From NCBI GenBank assembly GCA_001414485.1, contig LLEY01000018.1, positions 62,001 to 126,000 of the forward strand: DNA of 64,000 nt, in the 5' to 3' direction. This DNA is from Calycina herbarum. Taxonomy: Eukaryota; Ascomycota; Leotiomycetes; Helotiales; Pezizellaceae. The notes under the pieces were generated by a model that saw only the letters and a list, made by a program, of their open reading frames with translations, searched no databases and was not told the origin of the DNA. The position numbers were made by a program, and so were the translations under genes. Shown here piece by piece: positions 56,901 through 64,000 of this stretch (positions are counted from its first letter, which is position 1; every line of letters begins with the position of its first letter).

Positions 56901-58949
56901 CCAATACCGCAAATTCTGCAGCGGCAGCTACTGCCTCGGCTGCAGTCCATGAGGCAAATGAAGGCAAGATACTGGTTTTCTCTTTGCTTCCGTTGAACCA
57001 GAGACTGACATGAAATATCAGATTCGAACGATTTCGGTCGGGACTTGGCGATAGTCCTTGGCGCACTCTGTCTTTTATTTTGTAGCACGGTCAGTGCTGT
57101 GGCTAGCACGCTTGCCACTCTAGAAGCAACCATTACCGGTATCATAGCTGGAGGCGGTGGGCTGGCAGCATTAGCTGGTTTGTTGGCCACGCTGGGAGCC
57201 CTTGCGGACTCGCTTCTAGAAGAAGCTGAAGAAGAGAGAGATTCGACATCGAAAGAGACTGAGACTAGCACCAGATCATCCTCCTCCTCTTCGACTTGTA
57301 CTAGAAGTGTTATAACGGATTGCTCTGTCGTATGCAGCACGGGAAGTGTTGCTTCAGGGCAAATAACTTCTTGTTTTTCCAGCAGTTGTCAACCTAGAAC
57401 TATCTCCGCTTGCAGTGCTACAGCAACCACGTCGACATCTTTCGAGGGGGGTCCAGCATGCCCTTTAACAGCTCCACCAAGCGGTCCGGTCTCAATACTT
57501 CAATACCCTGGTTTCGTTCAATTACCCCTCGGCTCAGATATTGATCCCATAGTTTTCGATGACACCACCACATCCATATCGTCGTTCACCAGTACGACCT
57601 TCAGAACCTCAACCACCTCATCTACGGTGGTCCCTTGTGGACAACCTCGATCGTGTGAGCTGAATAACTGTGATGGAGTGTATGAAGATGGCCAAGCCAC
57701 ATGCCAAAATGCGTTCAACGGCTGTACTTGTTTACCTTCATCGGCCACGCCTGGATTTTGTGGCCAAGCTCGTTCTTGTCAATTGAATAATTGTGCTGGA
57801 ACGGTGATTGAAGGAGTTGCTACATGCAAGAGAGCCTTCGAAGGCTGTAAATGTCTACCAGATTCCAACACACCAGGATTCTGTGGCAACAAGCTCTCTT
57901 GTCAACTCAATGACTGTAGAGGAGAAGTGGATGATGGAGTCGCTACTTGCAAAGGAAATTTTGCGGGATGTGAGTGTAATCCTGACTCTTCAACTCCTGG
58001 TTTTTGTGGAACGAAGAGATCTTGCGAGCTCAATAGTTGTGGTGGGACTGTTGTCAATGGATTCGCTAGCTGCAAAAAGAATTTCGCTGGTTGCGAGTGT
58101 CTTCCTTCTTCAGATACAGAAGGATTCTGTGGCAGGCCACTGTCTTGTGAACTCAACGGCTGTGCTGGTACAACAACTTCTTCTTCGGCTGTGGCAACTT
58201 GCAAAGAAAATTTCAAGGGCTGCACATGCATTGCGAGTTCAAATACTCCTGGTTTCTGCGGGCCGTTGGGATCTTGCGATTTCGTGGGTTGCCAGGGAAC
58301 TACATCAGCTGGAGGAGGATTTGGTGTGTGCAAAGCAACAGGACACGAAGGATGTGGATGTATCGCATCTGCGAATACACCTGGGTTTTGCAGAACTCGA
58401 GCCAATTGCGATTTATCCACTTGCCAAGGCGGAAGCTCTTGTGGTACAAATGCAGCATTCGGCCATTGTTCTGTGACGAATCAAAAAGACTGCCTGTGCG
58501 ACTGTACACAGCGACCCCCCTCGGATCCCCCAACCCAACCACAACAACCATGCGACAGAGATTGCCTAGACATGTTAACAGACAAAATCAATGGGCTTCC
58601 AGACCAAATCTGTACAGGCGATGATAGCAACAACTGGGTAGACTTCCATTGGGGTGACAATGACTTCGTGGACTGGTGGCGGCTTGCATCACATAACAAT
58701 TGTTATATTGTCCTTGCGAAACAATCACATACGAAGGGCTTTCCGAATGAGTATTGTTTCCAAAAGAGTGCTGTTCAAGCTTGGATTAGGAATAATGCTT
58801 TGGGATGTAATGCTGGCGATAACTTCTTCAGACCCAGTGTTCCGGTTAGTGGGGGGCCACTTGTCGGGTTGGGGATGATGTGTTTGTCAAATTTTTTGAA
58901 CTATCAGAAATGTGGATCTTCCAACCTTAATGGCGGTACAGTATTCTAG
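53929..58949 (+). CDS. Giant secreted Cys-rich modular protein (1620 residues)
   Basis: Four exons: 53929-54011, 54058-54129, 54184-56963 and 57022-58949. The third intron (56964-57021) uses a GC donor (GCAAGA...TATCAG); it is the only join I found that keeps both long frames. A signal peptide (LILVFTPTLIFA) ends near residue 22. Next is an N-terminal region (about 50-380) with GCTMLWVVSQEAVYSAHYFE, a motif I associate with uncharacterised secreted ascomycete proteins. A Ser/Thr-rich region carries three knottin-like repeats (C-G-x-I-C-C-A-x4-C-x4-GQC) at about 558, 605 and 648. Between and after them are glycine-rich phrases (YILGPGGVVIGT). A hydrophobic stretch lies at about 985-1050. Seven Cys repeats (C-G-x3-SC-x-LN-x-C) occupy 1184-1470, followed by a Trp-rich C-terminal domain. 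Probably wall-associated; activity unknown. Confidence 0.78.
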
Positions 58950-59080
58950 AACAAGGGGAGAAAGTTTTGGTAAAGCCAGTCAAGAAGTAATTCAACGGTT
59001 GAAATATAATTTCTATTATTCCATCTCGAGCTCGACACATTGTATATCTACAATCATGCCCAGCCTCTCAAGTGACCTTT

Positions 59081-59713
59081 TCAGGTCAACTTGGTAGCCA
59101 AAGCGGTGATAGCATCAATCGTAGCCTTGCTCTCAGCACTACCGGCATTCTTGGTAACCTTACCCAAGAGATGCTCAACAGTTTGTCCTGGATCCGTTTC
59201 CACAACACCCTGAGCTGCCTTTATCCTCGCAACCTGGAAACTCTGGAAGAATTTAGGAGCTTTGATTGCCAAACTTCCTCCTACACTTCGGATCCCGGCC
59301 TCGGTTGCCAAATAAGTATTCAGGCGATCTTGAGCGAGTGCGAGATCGGTTGATGCGAGGGGGGTGGAGGTAGCGAACTCGGAGAGGGCGAATTCGAGGG
59401 GTGTTTGGGTGGATTTCGTGAAGTCGATTGAGCTGAAGGAAGTTGTTCCGGATGTAACATCTGGGACGCCCGAGAGGGTTGTCTTGGAGGTATCGCAGGT
59501 TATGACTCCTTGGATTGCGGTTACGGTGTCTTGTACTTCGGCTGGGAGTGTAGTGCTTCCCACGATGAAGCAGGCTTTTGCTTGTCGGTTGGAGATGGGT
59601 CCTAAGAATTGGGATCAGCACTTGTTTCTCTCTCGATGTGGCTTGAGTGAGGGGGGCTTACCGGCAGCAGCAAGGCCAGCCACAAGAGCAACAATAACGT
59701 ATTGAGAAAGCAT
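59081..59713 (-). CDS. HsbA-like secreted cell-wall protein
   Basis: Two exons, 59662-59713 and 59081-59601, join across a 60-nt intron (GTAAGC...TTCTTAG), giving 190 residues. Exon 1 encodes a signal peptide (MLSQYVIVALVAGLAAAG). The mature part is all-helical, Ala/Thr/Ser-rich and lacks aromatics (TTLPAEVQDTVTAIQGVITC; ALSEFATSTPLASTDLAL). This matches the hydrophobic surface-binding protein A / cell-wall galactomannoprotein family, whose members bind hydrophobic surfaces or sit in the wall. Only one or two cysteines are present, as expected. The stop codon lies 131 bp from the convergent stop of the giant secreted protein. Intact. Confidence 0.8.
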
Positions 59714-59719
59714 ATTTGC

Positions 59720-61440
59720 AATCGTTCTTTTATTTTTACAAAAGGTTAGAAGTATGGTATAAGAAGTAATGAATTATAAGCGAACGCAAGACCAGCTATG
59801 CAAAATTGAAGAGTAAGTTTAAAAAGAATGTGAAGCTGGAGTAAACGAATGAATAACAGAACAAAAGAATGAGGGGAGGAAACAGCAGATCTTATAGAAA
59901 TACGCATGAAATCCGCGTCGATCATGAACACTAGATCTCATCTGAAAACCCGCCAAGATCCGAGGAAACTGGAAACAGGGGACATCGCTTCTAGAATGTG
60001 GGTCTTGGCAGGGGTAAAACATGTCATCCCATCTTCATCTTCTTGTTCCTTTCTCTTCTCTCCCATATCTAAAGACTTAACTCTTGCTGCACCTGGTGCT
60101 CACAACAGTTAGGAATTTTTTCCATGTCTTGGTATCTATTGGGAAGGGAACTGGTTGTGGTTTTAAGCATAAACGAATTAAACGTAGATTAAAAACGAAG
60201 AGCGAGGAGCTAGAGACCCGCTAACACGGAGCTGCCCCGTGTTAGAAACGGGACCCGGCACGCCATGGCCCCTTGACGCGCTAATACTTGCCTTGCCATT
60301 ACTAAAGAACCTTCTTCGAAGAACCTAGTAACCCGAGTTTCGGGATGAGAAAATGACCGGTTTGTCCCCTTGTAATTTCTGTATTGAAAAGCATAAATCG
60401 CCAAAAATTACCACCTCAAATAATGGCAGTAGTCGCTTATTTGGAAGACAACGAATACCCAACACCTCATGGCAAGCCACTTGAGATTATTTCACTCTTC
60501 ATCAGTATCGTCCCTCCAAAGTCGTCGTACGAGAAAAAAAGGTCCTAGCTAAGTTCAAATTCAAAGCCCAAAAGTATTGTAAGAGTTCTGGTTATTCCAA
60601 AGATTATGCCAGAAACTTCACCACAAGTACAAGTACCGCTTGAGAAGGGTTAGAAGAATCAAGAACCCTTTCTGACCCAAGGACGGGAAGAAGACAGCGG
60701 CCAAATATAAAGCGATCTGTAAAGAAACATCTCCACTCAAGTCAGGTACTTTTCGAGTACTTTTCGGGTACAATCATGAAATGTGTAGTGGATTTAACTT
60801 GGGGAAGACTGGACTTGCGGGGAGTATATTCAAAGACATCTCCAATCCCATGAACAACATTCCCGCCAACCTGCAAAGCCCCAGGAATAGTGGTACGGAC
60901 GTTGTTCGTGGGATTCGAGATATGGTTTTATATTTTGGATGACCGGGCTCGCGATGGAAAATAAGTACGGCTACGAATAACTCTCGTTGGTCTAGCCTTT
61001 TAAACAGTGGAAGTTGATTGTTCGGAAGGATCCAGGTTGGCATTCGAAATTATTCTAGATTCTTGGGATAATTACTTACATTGTCTGAAAATGGTCGGGT
61101 TAATACTTTAGAATAACGAGAGCTCCAATATTCTTGTCAAACCACGAGGCCCGGGACTGGCATTCTTATTGGTGGATCACGTAACTGAAGTAACGTGTGG
61201 TTGATGAACTTCGTCAAGACAACCACTGGGTAATATCAGCAATCAAAGACGGCCATAAGTTGTTGTGTCATGTATTCATATTCTCAGCTACTCATATGCT
61301 AACTTCGAAATTTTTGTAACAGTAGCAAGTCCGTATATCGTTGCAAGCTCCTCAAATCTGCTAATTTCCACCTCGATATTTCCCGTTCCTTCCTTGTAAA
61401 AGCTAAATTTCATGCCAGTGTGGTGTCATACTTCACGTCC
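59720..61440. other. Intergenic with one hairpin, no gene seen
   Basis: Promoter side of the HsbA-like gene, then gene-free DNA. The only clear structure is the 25-nt hairpin at 60221-60245. Confidence 0.4.
60221..60245. repeat. 9-bp-arm hairpin with 7-nt loop
   Basis: CTAACACGG and CCGTGTTAG flank a 7-nt loop AGCTGCC. The same loop length as the twin hairpins at 62.1 kb, but different arms. Confidence 0.7.
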
Positions 61441-61446
61441 ATCGTC

Positions 61447-62025
61447 TCAAGCATCTGATTCCTCAATCATAATAACCTTCGCCTTCTCCTCTCCTTCCTT
61501 CTGTCGAGACTTTCGGGACTTCATCAAAGAGCCGCATTTCAAATAATGAGCTTCCCAGTCACCCAAATCCCACGCCTGAACTTTGCCACTCAGTTTCGAG
61601 CCATCTGTCGCCTTGGAGAGGATATGTGTCTTCCATGCTTCCAACTTCTTTGTGAACTTGCCGGTACGCTGCTTCAACATTCTGGTTTCGCCGAATCCAT
61701 CCGGTCCTGCTTCCTCGTACTTCTGGCTAAGCATCAACAGCTCAGGTCCAAGCTCACCCCATGACTCCTTGTCCAGCCTCTTTGGCTTTGGTCTGATTGG
61801 TCTGGCTTCACCTGGCTCGATTTTGATTTTCTTGTTTCCGACTTGTGTATGTTTGATTAATACTGGGACTTCGATATCCGTTGCGTCGGTTGATGGCTCT
61901 GGGGATATTGTCGAGGCTCTGCGCTTCTTTGAGGTACCAGCTGTTGGTAGCGATGTAGGGGAACTGAATTCCTGTCGGTCCATCGGAGGAGTGCCACCAG
62001 CAATTCTGTGTTGAGAATTAGCCAT
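61447..62025 (-). CDS. Small basic protein, unknown function
   Basis: Single-exon frame of 192 residues from the ATG at 62025 (an in-frame ATG at 62043 would add six). The N-terminal third is Ser/Thr/Pro-rich with a KKRRAST basic motif that may be a nuclear signal. The middle carries KKIKIEPGEARPIRPKPKRL. The conserved-looking part, LDKESWGELGPELLMLSQKY followed by KLEAWKTHILSKATDGSKL, is helical. The acidic tail ends MIEESDA. No known domain. Twin hairpins lie just upstream of its start, between it and the next minus-strand gene. Confidence 0.6.
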   Translation of the reverse strand: MANSQHRIAGGTPPMDRQEFSSPTSLPTAGTSKKRRASTISPEPSTDATDIEVPVLIKHTQVGNKKIKIEPGEARPIRPKPKRLDKESWGELGPELLMLSQKYEEAGPDGFGETRMLKQRTGKFTKKLEAWKTHILSKATDGSKLSGKVQAWDLGDWEAHYLKCGSLMKSRKSRQKEGEEKAKVIMIEESDA

Positions 62026-62063
62026 TGTCCCAGACGATATCAACGAACTACTGATCTAACACA

Positions 62064-62090
62064 CTCGCACAATACTGATAATTGTGCGAG
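62064..62090. promoter_or_regulatory. Twin hairpin 1 upstream of the 61.4-kb gene
   Basis: CTCGCACAAT and ATTGTGCGAG enclose the 7-nt loop ACTGATA. It starts 39 bp upstream of the ATG at 62025. The arms are identical to those of hairpin 2. A dimeric-regulator site or an RNA hairpin in the leader are both possible; function inferred only. Confidence 0.6.
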
Positions 62091-62130
62091 ATGATCTAAA
62101 AAAGAAAACAGACAGGTTCCCCTTAGCTCA

Positions 62131-62157
62131 CTCGCACAATGTAAGCTATTGTGCGAG
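62131..62157. promoter_or_regulatory. Twin hairpin 2
   Basis: The same CTCGCACAAT/ATTGTGCGAG arms enclose a different 7-nt loop (GTAAGCT), 67 bp from hairpin 1. The loop differs while the arms are exact, which suggests the arms are what matters. Confidence 0.6.
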
Positions 62158-62229
62158 CCGGTCTCGGATAACCGGAATCTAGAGTCTTCCATTCTCCCAA
62201 ATCGTTGGCACAATTGGGGAAGCAGCAAC

Positions 62230-62678
62230 CTACAGGGCTTTCAAGTCATGAATCTCGGACGATAGATGGGTAATCATGGTCTGCTGATTCATTGCAATGG
62301 CTTGCAGGGCGTGGGCCATTGCCTCTTGACGCGATTGGAGAATATCATATTGATGACCCTTCAACAAATTAATAATGGATTTCAAAGATGGAAAGGGAAC
62401 AAGAGGCTTACATAAAGACCGTACCGGAACTCGTACCAATTCGCAGGAGTAAAGAGGATGTTCTGTAGAGGCGGCGGCGGCGGCGGCATCGCGCCGCGAC
62501 TGCGAGGAGGTGTCTGCGCGTCAATGGTCACTGGGACGATGCCAGCAGCATTGGTAGTAGATCTTTCTGCCATAATGGCCGCCGTTAAGAGTTTTGAAAG
62601 ATGCGCGACCTCGGAGTGTTTTCGAATTTGTTGGAGAGGTGCGTTGCGGGAAGAGACTCTTGGGGAAGGCGCGTTCAA
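62230..62678 (-). CDS. Small two-exon protein, unknown function
   Basis: Exons 62412-62678 and 62230-62358 join in phase 0 across a 53-nt intron (GTAAGC...TTGAAG), giving 131 residues from the ATG at 62678; a later ATG at 62573 is possible. Features in order: a basic, helical start, NAAGIVPVTID, a PRSR motif, a run of six to seven prolines, an aromatic patch (FTPANWYEFRYGLY), then a helical end QEAMAHALQAIAMNQQ and LSSEIHDLKAL that could form a coiled coil. The aromatic patch and coiled coil suggest a small subunit of a complex, but I do not recognise it. A decayed relative lies at about 9.6 kb. Confidence 0.62.
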
Positions 62679-62679
62679 G

Positions 62680-64000
62680 GTAGGCGACTGCCCACCTCAG
62701 CAGGCAGTTGCGTTGGAGAAAACCAAACCCTGAATTTTCCGACTTGTGCTAATCAGAGCTATTCCAAGCTAATAGGGTGAATAACATCTAATTCTTCTTA
62801 CAAACAAGATATTTGAATATCCTAGACTGTTTTGCACACTTCTCTGACCGTAAATGCTCACCAAACAACTGGCGCGGTGGCTATACGTTGCTGTTTATAG
62901 AATGCATATTTTCGAGATTTGTATCGGAACCAAACTTAACTCCATTGGGACAGCAAAGCGTGTGGTTTCGAGACAATTTTCGACTCGGAATCACTTGCCA
63001 GAGCTATAAAATTGCTACCCGTAGTCGATACTTGAAAATCGAATACACTAATATTCTGCAAGCATCTATTTATTGCGCATGGAGGAGAGGAGTAAGGTAA
63101 GTAGGACAATAAGGTACCGATTGTTTGATGGGAAGTGTAATAAGAGGCTTTACCTATCTTTTCATGCTGTGAAAAAGGAAGGTAGAGGTGTATTATGAAG
63201 TAGACCATAAATCTTCAAAGCATGAAGAAAGACTTAAGTTAGAAAGTGCTTCAGCAAGAGCTCCTAGGTTTCTGAGTCTTCAAAGCAATGTGTCAAGAGC
63301 TACTGACTTGACTAAGAAGACTTGAGGGAAAATTAGAACTAGAAATTATATAAACTTTTCTGAGCAGAAAGGAAGTCTAAATGGCATGAGTTGCGCTCTA
63401 GGTGAGAAGGGGAACCGACTATTACTTGTTTCAATTATAGCGAGCAGATACGTCGAGATCCCGCTTGGCACCACCTGCTCTCGGGCCATAAGCCCTGCCT
63501 AGTGCACCTGGCAACAAGTAACCTCTCTGTGGAGGCTCCGACTAGTTATCATTCAATATATAATCACATTCCGATTGGAAAAGTAAAAGGATAGGCATTC
63601 ATCATTTGTATTGATATCACCACCAAACACACCCGGTGACACCCAACACCCTAAAACGAAAACATGAAGTATAAAAAAAGTTTAGGTGATCATCGTTCCC
63701 ACAAATGTATCATGTACCCTATCTATGTATGCAAATTTCCTTTTTCCTTTGCATGCATCGCGTACCCCATTTTCTGGAACCATCCATCCATCCACCAACA
63801 CTCTGCCCTCCCATTCTACCATTCGCCCACTCCCTTGTTCCACACCATCATCATCCAAGACCATCCTTGTCCTTTTCCCCCGTTCAACAAAGGGTTGGTA
63901 GAGAGTTGAAGAGTCGATTGCGCCAAAGTACTCATTCAGTTTTTTGCACGATCATCATCCTGATCAAAATAAAAAGAGTCCCGCCGCCGCTATGCTGTAT
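62680..64000. other. Right end, gene-poor
   Basis: No supported gene. It contains the solo transposon end at 63404-63424. Short frames near 63.7-63.9 kb overlap on both strands. Confidence 0.4.
63404..63424. repeat. Solo Fot1-like terminal repeat end
   Basis: The 21 bases contain GAAGGGGAACCG and end CTATTA. They match the right end of the element at 49.7 kb, including its TA flank, with one transition. No partner end or transposase is evident nearby. Confidence 0.55.

Noticed and set aside
57902..58420. 172-codon minus-strand frame with repeated PGVF...HP pattern
   Set aside because: Its periodicity simply mirrors the seven Cys repeats on the plus strand.
62113..62125. Possible partner TIR (GGTTCCCCTT) for the solo end at 63.4 kb
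   Set aside because: Only about 10 bases match, and the interval holds an apparently intact gene, so chance is likelier.
1..64000. Secondary-metabolite cluster, CRISPR array or rRNA genes
   Set aside because: No synthase, cytochrome, transporter cluster, repeat-spacer array or rRNA sequence was recognised anywhere in the window.

Overview
This window is nuclear DNA from a filamentous ascomycete (Pezizomycotina). A leotiomycete is plausible, but that is a guess from overall gene style. Evidence: genes are broken by short introns (about 45-70 nt) with GTAAGT-like donors and CTAAC/CTGAC branch sites. There is a LIM-RhoGAP, a PXA-PX-nexin protein, an MRP-L20 mitochondrial ribosomal protein, an HsbA-type wall protein, a HET-NACHT relic, F-box-like/2EXR proteins, an intron-containing tRNA-Ile, and a Fot1/pogo transposon bearing C-to-T (RIP-like) damage.

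Layout. 1-2.05 kb: gene-poor, ending in a spliced-looking leader. 2.05-3.96 kb: cytosolic methionyl-tRNA synthetase. 5.1-7.6 kb: tandem pair of 2EXR/F-box-like genes, the second frameshifted. 7.7-15.7 kb: accessory stretch of relics and repeats, including a decayed spliced gene, a tandem duplication, five fossil coding-like repeats and a hairpin-bearing 160-bp repeat. 16.0-20.3 kb: conserved block with a PX-domain ER/endosome protein divergent from a SUB1/PC4 coactivator. 20.9-24.4 kb: AT-rich island of degenerate tandem repeats. 24.7-25.9 kb: another frameshifted 2EXR gene. 27.5-36.4 kb: MRPL20, a conserved disordered protein and a five-exon LIM-RhoGAP. 37.7-40.0 kb: broken HET-NACHT gene followed by a hAT-like MITE. 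40.5-44.7 kb: three small intron-containing genes and tRNA-Ile(AAU). 45.7-46.2 kb: small secreted protein. 47.3-49.8 kb: RIP-damaged Fot1/pogo transposon. 50.1-53.5 kb: damaged F-box/LRR gene and an ankyrin protein. 53.9-59.7 kb: a predicted 1620-residue secreted Cys-rich protein and, convergent to it, an HsbA-like secreted protein. 61.4-62.7 kb: two small unknown genes separated by twin hairpins. The right end is gene-poor and carries a solo Fot1-like transposon end.

How the parts relate. The window alternates conserved housekeeping genes (translation, transcription, Rho signalling, membrane contact, mitoribosome) with accessory islands of recognition-type families (HET, NACHT, ankyrin, F-box/LRR, 2EXR), secreted proteins and repeats. 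No metabolic gene cluster, CRISPR array or defence operon is visible. Every frameshift I could phase (six, in five accessory loci) has the same sense, one missing base, while the long conserved ORFs have none. That needs checking, because it could mean gene decay or residual deletion errors in the assembly. The most distinctive undescribed items are the 1620-residue modular secreted protein with a probable GC-AG intron, the fossil coding repeats, and the twin identical-arm hairpins.
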